Below are positions 24,729 through 36,327 of a DNA stretch of 64,000 nt, in pieces (position 1 is the first letter of the stretch; each line of letters begins with the position of its first letter). A model generated the notes under the pieces. The model was not told the origin of the DNA and did not search any database. It was given only the letters and a program-made list of their open reading frames with translations. The stretch comes from Opisthorchis felineus (Eukaryota; Platyhelminthes; Trematoda; Opisthorchiida; Opisthorchiidae): the NCBI GenBank assembly GCA_004794785.1, contig SJOL01007527.1, positions 8,416-72,415 of the forward strand. The letters are read 5' to 3'. The translations under genes and the position numbers were made by a program.

Positions 24729-26637
24729 CTCGTCTGGCAACACCAAGGAATACAAACGAATGACAGCAGTCCTTTCGTTTTTTAAACATTCATGGGTAGC
24801 CTGGAGATACTGGGCGAGGCTCACGGCTAACATCGACGTGCAGAGCGTGGCCACCTTCGTCTTAGTTGGGTTGCACCATCCCAATTCCTCTTCATCATCC
24901 AGACATAACACACACGTTTTTTTGAAGCAATCATATACACATACAACGTAAATTTCTCATTATTTCCTGTTTACCAGTAGTTACAGCCAGCACCTAATGA
25001 CTGTTTTTGCCATGTATCATTCGTTTCTTGGAGCTGACAACAGTGACTCAGTGACTGGCCACCCGCACCCTTACCTTCCTGTTGAGTTGAGGTATTAGAT
25101 ACAAGTAAAACTACGGCTCTTACCCATTATCTCGGAAGCTGTTGCCCAACCGCTTATTATTTATCTGCTGTCTCTGTTTACAATAACACCCCCTTTGCGC
25201 AACGGAGACCCTCTGGTTGAATTTTTTGCTGAGCTAAAAACTACCGCCATGCATTCTCACCATGTAATCGCCTGTTCCAACTAGTCCAACGGCTAGCCAC
25301 CCTGCCTCGGCGGCTAAGTCCTTACCTCCCCAAAATTAGGCACCTACTCTGGCCCAGCTAGAACTTGACTCCTAGGTAAGCCAACAAAATCCACCTCTTC
25401 CTGGGTTCGTTTAGTTTGCTGTCATCCGCTTTTATATATTTTTTCTATTGAACACCGTTTTATCTGATGCCTCCTTGCACTCACCAGACGCTGCTGCTCT
25501 CATCCTGTTCCTTCCTCATTCCCCCTCTTCCCAAGCTTCAAACTTCAATATAGTTGCGCAAACGCCCCGTGCATCCCTTATTCATTCAATCTGGCTTGTC
25601 CGCGGTCTATACGCACATGTCCTCCTACTGATTAGAAATTTCCCGTGACTCTGCATCGGCCTGACTCTGTTTGTGTCAATCTCCTCGCCTAACCCGCATC
25701 CAGCTGCCACGGAAATGCGTATCCCCTGTCCGATTGCGGCAACCTTGACGACCGTTACGGGGCTGTCCAGAAACCGAAGTATGTCAGTGCAATGATGGCA
25801 TGGCACTGCCACACCCAGTCTCATGGCACTCCCGCAACTACTTTCTTCAGAATCTCGGCCGCAGACTCTCGCCTACTCGAGCCTGCAATCGCAACCACAA
25901 ACAAATTTTTCACCTGGGCCCAACCGCCTCATTCTAAACCGCCGAACATATCTTTCGGACTTAACCAACCTAGATTCCTGCCGCAATTTCGGTTGGCCTC
26001 TTCCAAAAGTTCAAATTCATTTACGGTGTTCGATTGGCCCTATGCATTTGCACCATCTCCCTATCAAAACTACCCTTTACACCTGATCTCCCTGCAACAG
26101 TGACACCAGTGACTACTCAGTTTCAATTTAAACCATATTTTTGAGACAAAACTTGCCATTTGTCTCCAGATCGAATTCTTCAACCTCCATCTCCATTTTT
26201 GCATTTGGTAACCCTAGCCATTTACTCGGCCGCCCAAGGTCACTCATGGCCTGCAACGGTTTTCAGTTTTAGTTCAGGTCAGCAGGCCTCATCTTTGAAC
26301 TAGTCGTACCTCATGCCCATTGTCCTCGTTTTTTTCGGTTCCCACAACTGTGGTGACTTTTCACGTAATAAGCATGCCCGTTGTGTTGTTACCTGCCGCG
26401 TTCAGGTTGTAACGACCTGATCATGCCTCAATCAGCATGCTTCCTACAAGTTACTATTATTATTATTAATGCCCAATGTTTATGACAATGTCCCCTTTCC
26501 GAGCATTTCTCTGTACCCACAAACCCCGTCAGTCACTTTTTAATCTGACTGTAACATTATAATCATGCCTGACGGCATGCCACCCACCAGTTGGGAATAA
26601 ACGTTATTATTATTATTATTATTATTACTATTATTAA
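24729..26637 (+). mobile_element. (TTA)n-family repeat, copy 8, inserted in the Pao integrase
   Basis: It runs from CTCGTCTGGCAACACC at the left to a (TTA)n tail at 26604-26637. GTCA flanks it on both sides (24725-24728 and 26638-26641), a likely short target duplication; the Pao integrase reads RPFAKLT up to the right junction and resumes at the left junction. Contents in order: 5' UTR-like block, ORF1-like start MNTVLSDAS (25448), a Ser/Pro-rich stretch with stops, and a 3' UTR with CATGCCTGACGGCATGCCACCC. There is no endonuclease or RT. Being inserted in a recent element, it is the youngest member here and the best reference for the family. Confidence 0.85.
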
Positions 26638-26639
26638 GT

Positions 26640-27350
26640 CAGTTTTGCAAACGGGCGGTCGTTGAGGAGTTTGTCGATCTCAGTCAAAGTTGCCTGCAGC
26701 GCCTCGTCGTCTACAAGTCCATCTCCTAATAGGGCCCGCAAAATTTGCCTGGTACTCCGTATCAACCTCTCCCAAATACCTCCACGATGACTGGGTTTCG
26801 GTACGGAGGACACCCAGTCGCACTCGTGCTCTAGTAGCTTGGTCGCTTACTTATCCTGATCCCCTTTACGAAGACCTTCCTTCACGTCAACCTTGGCCCC
26901 TCTGAAATTGGTGTCGTTGTCACTATAAAGCTTTACTGGACTGTCTCGTCTGGCGACAAATCTTGGGAACGCACATAGGAACGAAGTCTTGTCCAAGGTA
27001 TGGGCCACCTCGATGTGAACGCCACGGATAGTCATGCAAGTGAATACACAGCCATATCGTTTCTCATTGACACGTCCTCGTTTGACTAACAGGGGCCCGA
27101 AGTAGTTCACCCCGGTGAATGCGAATGGTCTACGACTACAGTTGGTTCGTTCATTTGGAAGGGGGGCCATCATTTGGTGGCGCGGAGGCGAAAACCACCG
27201 ACGGCAGTGATAACAAGACGAAAAGACGCACCTGATGGCGGCTTGCCCGTGCACACCCCAGCATCTGTCGCGCACGGCTGCCGGCACTTTTCCAAAGCCC
27301 ATATGGTCATGGGATTCGCGGTAATGTTTCATGATAAGTGTGGTGAAGTG
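26640..27350 (-). pseudogene. Pao integrase, zinc finger and catalytic core
   Basis: The N-terminal H2C2 finger is visible (HYRESHDHMGFGKV ... CYHCRRW) near 27230-27335. The core follows: TGVNYFGPLLVKRGR near 27085-27130, FTCMTIRGVHIEVAHTLD near 27000-27050, and YSDNDTNFRGA near 26895-26930. After a frame change comes GGIWERLIRSTRQILRALLG, then LLNDRPFAKLT up to the insertion junction. Of the D,D-35-E triad the first Asp (GVDYFGP in the family) is Asn here, while the second Asp and the Glu are kept. The product would be catalytically dead. Confidence 0.9.
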
Positions 27351-27371
27351 TCTCCTTGGCAGTAGACCCGG

Positions 27372-27872
27372 TCAGACAAATCCCATGGGGTAGTACAGAG
27401 AGGCTATAGGTGACAGCATCCTTCGCTTCGTGGGAGTTTCGAGCCGGGTATCTACTTGAAACAGGAATTCGCCAGTCATCATGTCCCCTTGAACCCCAAG
27501 TATCCGATGCCACGAAGGCGGTGGCAGATCTACACGATCTGCACGATCCTCGACAGGGATTTTAGCCACAAGGTTAGGTTTGCTCGTCGACCATTCCGTC
27601 GGTCGGAATCCGCGGGCTTCCAGGGCTAGCTTCAGATTAAAGGCGATGGTCGCAAGACGTTCTTGAGAATCGGCACTAAACAGCAAATAGTCTACATAAG
27701 ATGTCTGTTCGGCCGCTAATAACTCAGCGTGGTTCGACACACCAGCGTGGCTCCTGACGGCATGTTTTAGGGCGAAACTGGCGCAGAAGGCAGACGAAGT
27801 TGCACCAAAGGGGTATACTGTCATACGGTAAGTCTTCGGGGCCTGCTCAACGTCGCCGCGCTCCCCGAACAT
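27372..27872 (-). pseudogene. Pao reverse transcriptase, palm fragment only
   Basis: The frame holds PKTYRMTVYPFGATSSAFCA, then YVDYLLFSADSQER at about 27687-27698, then LEARGFRPTEWSTSK and SWHRILGVQGD. These are BEL/Pao RT motifs. The usual YVDD box reads YVDY, losing the second catalytic Asp. The ~200-250 residues that precede PKTYRMTV in the family (fingers with the first catalytic Asp) are absent: the protease/linker frame ends at 27876, four bases upstream. After YYPMGFV at 27372-27400 the sequence passes almost directly to the integrase finger, so RNase H is missing as well. Confidence 0.9.
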
Positions 27873-27875
27873 GGC

Positions 27876-28145
27876 CTAGAACTTTGAATCCAGACTGTCT
27901 TCCACATGGCTGCTGAGTTGGTTGACCCGGGCCAATCTGTCTTTTGTGTCATTTACCGGCCCAAAAAGGACCCATCCGAGTGGTGTTCGATTAGCGTAAG
28001 GCTCATTCGGCCTGCCCGTTCGGCTTTCCGGCACCCAATGTGCCATCTGTACGTCCATCCCGATCAACAGGGATATTGGTTGGCTTCCGGCATTCTCGAA
28101 CGGGATTCCTTTCAAGTGATTCTACTTAAACCACTGCTCTCTCAT
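27876..28145 (-). pseudogene. Pao protease/RT linker segment
   Basis: The frame reads LLIGMDVQMAHWVPESR, then RTPLGWVLFGPVND, the conserved end of the DUF1758 protease region in Pao polyproteins (LLIG.D...H.V......YA.RTPLGW.LFG). It stops at 27876 next to the deletion that removed the RT fingers. Confidence 0.88.
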
Positions 28146-28803
28146 TATTAAGTTTTGAGTAATCGACGGAAGCTGACGAACGGTGCATGCCTTGACAGAC
28201 TGCGGCGTCTCGGCCGGCGGCGATGTATCAAAATAAAAAATGACCCGGATAGCCGATACTTCATTCTGACCGTTGAGAGTAGCGACGCTTATGTTTGTGG
28301 GCAATCCCGATAACCCTAGATTTAAGGCGACACCCTCTTTCAGCATCGTAGAGTCTGAACCGCTGTCAAGAAGTGCATTGACTCTGCAAACTGCATGGGG
28401 GCCACGAAGGGTTACAGGCAATACGCCGAGCGCCATGGTCGTCCGGCTGCACGATCCGCTGGCAAAGTTGACGCTGAGGTCTGAGCGGCAGTCTTCCTGG
28501 CATGTTGGCCTCACTGACTTAGCTGAAGGCTGAGTGGGCGGATGGAGCAATGGGTGGTGTAGATCTTCACAGCCATTAAGTCCGCAACATCGTCTCGATC
28601 GGCACTGTTTTGCGTTGTCTTGGCTTGAGGCAAAGTTCGCAAAGTACAGCTGAGCGGACGAACGTTGCTCGAGAATCAGCGTCCAGGCGGATGAATTGCG
28701 CGCATTGATTGAGGTAGTGCATTTTGCCACAGTGCAGGCACGGATGGGACACCGTCGTACTATGTTCTCCATTGCTAGGCTTATTAGCCACAGAAGTCGT
28801 CAT
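28122..28803 (-). pseudogene. Pao CCHC knuckles and aspartic protease (DUF1758)
   Basis: Near 28730 the frame gives the knuckle CLHCGKMHYLNQC. After a one-base shift near 28615 the second cysteine cluster CRSRRCCGLNGCEDLHHPLL follows. The protease motif LLDSGSDSTMLKEGVA lies near 28340-28385 (catalytic DSGS), then LGLSGLPTNISVATLNGQ. The motif is intact, but the shift between knuckle and protease breaks the polyprotein. Confidence 0.9.
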
Positions 28804-29764
28804 GAGTGTAGAGAACCTTGGCGATGATGTCGTTACGACGCTGCGGGGGCGTGCTGATCTGCTGGTGCTCGGTGGGGAAACTCGGCAAATATGACTCTCT
28901 AACCGATAGCGAGTCTACTCGGTCTTGAATATAATCTGTCAGATCAACGAAACTGGGTTCTTGGTTCTTCCTGAGGATATCCGAGGCTCAGTCGAACCAC
29001 TGCGACTGGATGGTAGTCGGGAGACGATTAAGGATAGCACCTATGGTCGTTCTGGTGTTGAGCTCAGATGAATAATTCAGTTGTGAGAGGACTAACCAAC
29101 AGGCTTTCATTGTGTCGGTTAGCTTTAGTAGGGAGCTGACATCGTTCGGCTTGATGGGTGGCCCGGTGGTGAAAGACGCAATGTATTGCCTTGCGATAAC
29201 CTAAGGGTTGCCAAATCTGCTACCCAGGATGTTCCAGGCTTCTGGGTAGCCGTTTTCCGGCTCAAGTATCGTACAGTGATCGATGGCTTCTCGCGCTTCG
29301 CCTTCTCACGCATCGACCAGGAAGGCCAGACGGTTTGCTGGATCTGTAACGTATTGAGCGACCCCATTGGTGAAGCCCCTCAGAGACTTCCAGTAATTTA
29401 GAGGGTTACCATCGAACTTTGGTACCTTTCTCTGAGGCACAACCATACAGAGGTTAAGTAGTTTTGGAAGATGTGGGTATGATATAGACGTCGTCTGTGG
29501 ATTCTCTGGAGGCGTCACCGGCTAGTTGGGGGTAGCGGCCGCTTTCTGGTCAACTGGATAGGAAGGAGGTCCAAAGGAGTCTCGGGGTCTCTGTCTGCAG
29601 CGGTAGCAGAGCCCTGGAGGCTAGCCATCTCCCGACGGACTTTGGCCCTCTCCATTTCCAGCCATGCAGCACTGTCTTTCAGATCGATAGGGCGCTCTCG
29701 CTCGGGGGGAAATAGTCAAGTGGAGGAAGGTCAGGATGATTACCGGAATGTTCGCCAGACATGG
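28804..29764 (-). pseudogene. Pao gag region (DUF1759-like), frameshifted
   Basis: The likely start ATG is at 29762-29760 (MSGEHSGNHPDLPPLDYF), 40 bases inside the 5' LTR end. The frame meets a stop after about 27 codons, while the next frame continues with PIDLKDSAAWLEMERAKVRRE. Farther on come VPKFDGNPLNYW near 29415 (the FDG.P..W motif of DUF1759), VTDPANRLAFLVDA, AIDHCT and GYPEAWNILGSRFGNP, then LNYSSELNTRTTIGAILNRLP near 29040. Several single-base shifts separate the pieces. Whether these are true mutations or assembly indels cannot be told from one sequence. Confidence 0.85.
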
Positions 29765-29801
29765 CAAAAACGTCTGTTGGGCTTGCGTTATTGATTAACC
29801 T

Positions 29802-30640
29802 TGTAAGATCCTGGCGGTTATGGATCTCACAGGACGATTGCGGCTATTAGATTATACGCAGTTCGTAGCCAGTAGGCAGTAGGAGCAGACAGACGTGGGC
29901 AGCAGATGATGTATTGAGGACTGACAGGAACTGGTTTTACAGACAAACGAGTTAGTAAGCATCGTGAATTAAGCAAACGTACAATCAATAATGACGCAAT
30001 CAGCAGGAGCGGAAAATAGTCACTGAAGCAGCAGGGATTTCTAGAAGCAACAACAAGTGAGCACTAACCGATGTACAAGCATACATATACGGGCAGTCTG
30101 TCAGTGTGAGTTGGCCGCATAGAAAGATAACGGCGCAGAAAATCAGTACGTTTGGGATGTAAGGGACTGTCTTTCGGTTGGCGGCGGGACGCGGTAGCTT
30201 GTGTCACGTGACAAGTCAGATTGCGCGGTTTTGCCCGTTTAAAACAAATCTTGCCAAAGGCTATCTGGCAGGTGCGGTACATGGGTAATACAAAAAATAG
30301 ACCCTCTAGGTGTCAGGTTGGTGTAGTGGACAGCGCGTTCGCCTACCGTTCGGGGGCTCTGGGTTCGACACCCGGTCGGTCCGCTTTTCCGTCGGAGTGG
30401 ACGCTCAAAAATAGGTACAACCGACACGGACTTGCAAGCAATAACGGACAGGCAACAAAATATTGACATCAATCACTGAAGAATAAGCAGACCTTAAGTA
30501 GGAGCAAAACAGGGGGAAAACGAGCAGCAAGGAAACAAACGGCGTCATAACAAACGGGCGTAAGTCACGCCACCCATGAGTAGTCAGAACACAAAGGAAA
30601 ATTACCGCTGTTTACCGTTGATTCACAGGGGGGATCAACA
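29802..30640 (-). repeat. 5' LTR of the BEL/Pao element
   Basis: The upstream LTR in the element's orientation, 839 bp, offset exactly 6458 bases from its partner. Promoter elements for the element should lie here on the minus strand, but I could not pin a TATA box or start site. Confidence 0.93.
30309..30383 (+). other. tRNA-Val-like sequence inside the 5' LTR
   Basis: Identical by eye to the unit at 23851-23925, with A and B boxes at the same LTR offset. Its presence in both LTRs shows it was part of the parental LTR before this insertion. Confidence 0.7.
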
Positions 30641-30750
30641 GGTAGTTCTGGTAATCAGTGATTCTCCTTCTTCTGACCGAACAAGAGGGATGCTGGTGAT
30701 TTGGTAGACTAATCTCTGGCGACTGAAGTTTCTTGAGGATTTACTGATCG

Positions 30751-30890
30751 TTGGTTGTTGATCAGGTGGCTGTTGATCTGTTCGCCGAGCTTGGCAATTG
30801 GCTTGCAAACGTTTCGTCACCATACGAGGAGACATCATCAGTGCGCAGTTGGGTGGCGAACAGATCAACAGCCACCTGATCAACAACCAA
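30751..30890. repeat. 36-bp perfect inverted repeat with 68-bp loop
   Basis: The left arm 30751-30786 starts TTGGTTGTTGATCAGG and the right arm 30855-30890 is its exact reverse complement, ending CCTGATCAACAACCAA. The loop holds the hammerhead-like core. On either RNA strand this would fold into a long hairpin. A 36-bp perfect stem among decayed repeats suggests a recent origin or an inversion-type duplication. Confidence 0.95.
30811..30841 (-). other. Hammerhead-ribozyme-like core in the hairpin loop
   Basis: The minus strand reads CTGATGA, then TGTCTCCTCGTATGGTGAC, then GAAACG. CUGAUGA and GAAA are the two invariant boxes of the hammerhead, and the bases between can pair as a stem II (GTC/GAC and CC/GG around one mismatch, with a U left over next to the first box). 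I could not place a stem III with a cleavable UH, so activity is unproven. Related sequences lie at 41497-41524 and 59901-59931. Confidence 0.4.
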
Positions 30891-33800
30891 TAAACTCACC
30901 CGAGCTGTCAATATTTCAACACATTACCGATTTACTGATCTTCGGCCGAAAAGTCAACCAGGAGAGACAAGTCATGGTTAGCCACGTAGCAGGCAGAAAG
31001 CTTATCCGCTTTACGGTCGCCGTTGACGGTAGATTGACGTAGAGGCAGAGTTTGCTGGGTGCAAAGCTGCGGAAACAGAAACCCAGATTTACCCCTACTA
31101 AGTAAAGTCGAAGATCTGTTCGGGGTTCACGGAATCCCACTCGCAGCTCAGGGGAAGTAGATGGGAACAAGTGGTACAGATGCAGCCACACCCTCACCTT
31201 TGTCCAGAGACCTGCGTGCGGTAATATAGAGTAGCAATGTGTCCTTAGCACAACGCCAGCCGCTAACACTCTCTGATTCAGTACTCAGAACTTTCAGCCG
31301 CAAGACCAGTAGCTTCTAATACGTAAGCAGTGATGCATGGAGAACTCGAGTCTTACGGCAAATAGGGTGGCCAACAAGGTCGGCAGAGCGCTGGCAGGAG
31401 CCTTTACGGGTCACTGTAATGCCTTCATCTGGCAAACCACGTCAGTAAAACTTTCCGTTCCACCAATTTACCCAGGTTTTTTTAACGGTCAAAAGGAAAC
31501 GCTTCTGCGGCCAAAATTTTTGATGTTGCTTGATCTTTTTAAACAATGTTATGGCGTTTAGATTATATATAAATTCGCATCGCTGGCCCCGACCAGATAT
31601 TGAAAGGCCAAAAAATGTTGAATCCAGGCCCAAGCCACTGAAATGACGGTATGTTCAAAGGCAAGCGACTTTCCTTGGATATGAGGGTAGTTGGGCAGAC
31701 CCATCAAAACGGAACGGGTATCAAACTGGATGGAACCAAAAGCACCGGAAGAGCTACGCAATTTCCATTGATTGTCGTCATGCTCTTTCAGATATGTCAC
31801 GGATTGCGCATACATAGCTGACCTACCAAATGAGTTGCTTGCTCATGAGTGAGCTCAACTAAGCACCGACGCAACGATATGCATTCAACAAGTTCTGGAC
31901 GCCGCTCTACAAAGCATCAGTCCCAGCATTCCCGGATATTTCACTCATTGCAGAAGTACTTGTCGGAGACACCGATGTGAGCAATTTGGTATTCGGGGAC
32001 CTCCACACTATGGGCAACTCAGTCAAGGGAAGGTTTTTACTCACGACAGCGGAGTCCTGGTTAAGCGAAAAAGCAGATGCCAAACAACCACAAAAAAGAA
32101 GTTTTCCTAGATACTCTTACCAAACACTTTAATCACAACCTACCCAGCTGGTTGTTCATGTGCACACAGATCATAGGTTGCTGTTGTGATTTCAAAATTT
32201 GGGTTCATGAGGGACGAGCAGCCCTTAACCTACATATCCCATATTTTCTGTTTCATCGCATACAGCGTATGGGCAAGCGAAACCTGAACACGGTTGCCCT
32301 ATTATGGACCCGCCTTCCGGAACCATGATGTGCGTTTGTTCTCAAACACCAAACGGGTCTGGAGGGTGTACAAGTAGGCCCCACCGTTATTTATAACTCA
32401 TCGTGTCCACATTAAGGAACGTCTGCCTAAAGTAAAGGTGATGCCTGGGTAACACTGCAAGTCTCTCTGCAGTTTTACAAAATTAGATGGGGTGTTTCTT
32501 ATTTGCAGTATGGCCCGAATTATTCCAAATAGCCAGTTTTGTTGCATTCCCATATATTAGGAACATTTGAGTGAATTTATGGACAGTCCGTTCACTCTGA
32601 GCTAAACAGGGTGGTGGAAAATGCTCGTGAAAGTTTCCGGTGGTCCACGATGAAAAAGGATTTGTGAGACGTACACCAGGCCTGCGGTAATTTTCAGAAG
32701 CCTAGACCGTCAAGGCCAGTACATGTGGGAGGACTATCATGATGAACTAGTGAGAAACGACATACTTGGATTGAATCTTGAGATTCACCAGCAACCACGA
32801 TATGCACGACTCCAGAAAGATCGTTCGAGGCAGACTTCGGTTCATATGGGATCAAAGCAGTCTCCAGTGTCGCCTCTCTGAAGAGAACCAGATGCGCGCA
32901 GAGGATCCCACACTGCTAGGGAGGATTTACTCTCCGCCAATAATCGGTTTGATAGTGTGGAGCATATTAAGCTCCACAACCATCAACCACTAGTGGGCGA
33001 ATCTCTTTGCTGACGCGTGCGTGATGGACGGGTGATTGTTGAGGATGTCGAGGGGGGATGCCCCCTAATTGGCAACGATGGCGGTCTACCAGATGAAGTA
33101 TTTTGTCTCCAAACAGCATATCTGAGCACTTCGTGCCGTTATTCATATTTGTCGAGCATGGTCTGTCACGTTTTGAATGTTTTTGTATTGTAGGGCGAGG
33201 CGAGCTTGGAGTAACTTTGGCTGCAGACCCACAGGAGTGGTCGTATCATTTCAGCCTCTGGATTCGCAACGACTTGGTGGACGCGTTCTGTCTACGGGTA
33301 CTTCTTGATTTCAGCCTGAGAGCCACACATGGTCCTTGCTTCTTTGGGAGGATTTGTCCCACACGTCGCCAGAAATGCCCATGCCCACGCCAACACTTCG
33401 TTTGCCTAAGGATCTGATTGCTTCTACCAACGGCCCAGCTGCTGAAGTTAATTTGGACGCAAGCATCTTTGTTATTCATTCGGTGGTCCACCAAATGACG
33501 TTGGTATGTAGGACGGTATTCCACATAACACTGGAATCGGAGGCGAAGGTGACAAGTGTTTCTGTGGGTAGACGACAACCACCAACTGTGGAAATTCCAC
33601 GAATTTAATGAAATCGACCCAGTTCCATTAAACTCGCAAAGGGATGTGCCGCAGCCATTGGGTTCCGTTGAAAATAAATACAACGGATAGCACAATCATC
33701 CAGAAAATTCGCTCCGACTCTGAACGTTAAGTCCTTCCGTGGGACAAAAATGACGTGGATGATTGGTGTCAACATCTAGTTTACAGTCGATGACACTATA

Positions 33801-36327
33801 CTGCTCACCTTACACATCTCTCGTTGTTGCAGACAAACTCTCGGACAGATATGCATTCTTCTCCCTCAAAACGAGAACGCGGCTGAAAAAAAATCAACGA
33901 ACGATTATCCTCCTTCCAGTTCACATCTTCCAAGAATTTGCCACAGCTGCAACAACATTTATCACGCATCCTGCACATAATGCCGCTGATTGCGTCTATG
34001 TTGATTTTTAATCGGATACTACCTATATCACAATCTGACTTCTTATGGAGAAGGCAAAAAGTGCCTGAGATGGTAGGCTTCAACAGAAAAGCCAGTACGT
34101 CTTCCAGCTTTAAAAGATTGAAACGAGCCTTGAACGAAGATGATCGGGTACTTGTTCAAATCCATGTGCAACCAACTTTCATTTCTACTGGTCAGAAGAC
34201 CAATATGATATGTACATCTGCTCCTTGAAAGAAACGGGAACGTATAAATGTTGACTGAACTCGGTTGTGATACTGGTAGACAACAAGTGTTTATCGCGTT
34301 AGGCATCGATTTTAGCGTAATACGATGAAAGCGAAAATAGCAACCTGTGATGCGTGACGCCATTCGTTTTCATAAAAGGTGTGTTTTCATTGAAGTATTT
34401 ACCATGCGAAAATAAAACACACTATATATTACAGTGCATAAAGTGTTCTGTTGGGTGATAAGTTTTAACGAAAAAATGAGAGACGAGGTCCGCAATCAAA
34501 CAGTATGAGCCAAAAATGATGTTTTTTGTTAGGAGTGAGTTTCTCGACCCCTAAACAAAAGACCCGCATGGGAGTTTAAATATTTAAAGTGAGATTACCC
34601 ACAAATCCGAACCCAAGCGATAGCCTGTTGTGCGATTTCAGTTTGTTAAGTGAGACCTTCCTAAAGGACCTGTCCTACGTTACACCACAGTTTTGGTGGG
34701 TGGTTCTTATAAGGGAGTGTTTTCTATAATACAGTTATTATAGAGGCATCAATACAATAAAACACTAACTTCAGCGCATCGCTATATTGTTAGGATTCGA
34801 GGTACTTGTTTTCTTCAAGTGAGATTTCGCTCTGCAATTGAAACCGGGAAGAACTGTACAGCCGTTTCATCCTTATTAGGAATCATCTGTAGTACACATA
34901 TCATTAAACTACGGGGAGTTTGAAACCCGCGAATTCTCGGCTAGCAGTTGCAAACTAAACTTTTCAGCCACAAACAACTGATCAGCAGTGTGGTTAGCTA
35001 ACACTTATACGGAAAGCGCCATCCAACCTTCAGTGATTCCACAAGACAAGTTAAACTTCCATCTAAGAAGCCAGTCAAATGCATGACCACGTGATGTGGA
35101 TCCAGTGCTTGAAGGATGAGTGGCGCTATATTCTGTCTACACGCGAGTTAATCAGAAACCAGTCTCTCGCGACCGAACGATTAAGTATTCAAACTAGTGG
35201 CCGGGAGGTCGCGCTTTCGAAGCCCCTTGGAGTTTCATGAGATGCGAAACCAGGATGAAATAGCTGCAGTGCTTCTTAGCCTTTCAGCACGGATGGGTCT
35301 CACTTGCGAGAAAGAACCTTGATAAAAAACTTCCAAATGTCCCTTTACGACCAACAACTTATTTTTCTACCTGTATATTTCCTGGGGGGTTAAAGATGGG
35401 CATTTAAATTGGCGCCTCCAACAATGTATGAGGCAAACAGACTTGCGGATACCGTGTATTTGTGTGCTGTGTACGCAAACCTGAGCGCGCCACCGACAAC
35501 AATGCAGCGACTTAGACGGCAAAACAGTGGTTCGACGAGTCGTCCTGTTTAATAAATCTGCCAAACATTTGGTACTCGCAAGTTAGAGTATAAGCCAGGC
35601 TATCTGAGGTATTTGCTTAAATCTTCGCAAAAATCATGCGGAAAGAATACCCTATAACTATAGAAATCTTGATCCAATAATAGGGTGTTTGTTATTGAAG
35701 ACTTCACTGCATTCAGACGGCACTGTGAGCCGTGGTAATGGGACAGTACACGAGTTGTGAATGTTAATGACAATTTGATCATAAGTCTGAACGGACAACG
35801 CAATAGATTTTTAGCACGGGTTGCACAGAGGTGCGAATTATCAGGGAGGTGAGGGTGCAACAGAATGATCCGTGGAACACCGAACCTACATGGAGCGACT
35901 GGGAACGAACAGTCAGAGAGGTGGTGGGATTCACTGTCTAATTAGCAGATTCTGTGGAGAAGTTTCTGCAGAAAGCTTGGCGTTCAAATGATCACTAGCC
36001 TTAAAGTTACATTGAAATTCATAGAAAATACAATAGGATGAGAAAGGATCAATAAGAATTTCTACACGAATTGGAGAGGGAACTGCGAGGGGCGGATTTG
36101 TATGGTTAAGAAATAACTGCTTCTTGTGTTGCGTCCAACTTTGGTGGTTTTGGTGAGGAAAAACAACGTGAGAAAGTCTCCTCGTGTAACCAACAGTTTT
36201 AAACAGTAATCAGAAATATGATTAGGTTTCTGAGATCTGTGATGTTGACGTTGGTGAAACAAACAAACGTGAAACTGTCAGATCAGTGTCGTAGTAGATG
36301 AATCCGGAGCACTACAGTTGCAGAGGT
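30891..36327. other. Intergenic region downstream of the ATPase gene
   Basis: About 5.4 kb with no exon I can defend. Longest frames are 149 codons (33246-33695, minus) and 104 codons (33103-33417, plus), overlapping each other and without known motifs. A minus frame at 33805-34083 has a cysteine cluster (CRMRDKCCCSCGK) but no family match. The 3' UTR and polyadenylation site of the ATPase gene should lie in the right part; I saw no convincing AATAAA just below 36328. Confidence 0.35.

Larger units (their letters stand above)
23344..30640 (-). mobile_element. BEL/Pao LTR retrotransposon, defective, with nested insertion
   Basis: Two direct 839-bp LTRs (23344-24182 and 29802-30640) start TGTAAGATCC and end ATCAACA on the plus strand, giving TGT...ACA termini. 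The flanks are GGTGG on the left and GGTAG on the right, a plausible 5-bp target duplication with one mismatch. Between them the minus strand encodes gag (PF03564/DUF1759-like), CCHC knuckles, aspartic protease (DUF1758), part of RT, integrase and the integrase C-terminal DUF5641 domain, in Pao order. The RT fingers and the whole RNase H are deleted, catalytic residues are changed and frames are shifted. A 1.9-kb repeat is inserted at 24729-26637. Without the insertion the element would be about 5.4 kb. I see no clear primer-binding site: the minus strand after the 5' LTR starts AGGTTAATC rather than TGG. Confidence 0.93.

Noticed and set aside
26604..26637. Independent (TTA)n microsatellite
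   Set aside because: It sits at the conserved 3' end of the repeat family and is its tail.
33246..33695. 149-codon minus-strand gene
   Set aside because: It overlaps two open plus-strand frames, has unlikely composition (many Arg, Cys, Trp), and shows no motif; chance is the simplest reading.
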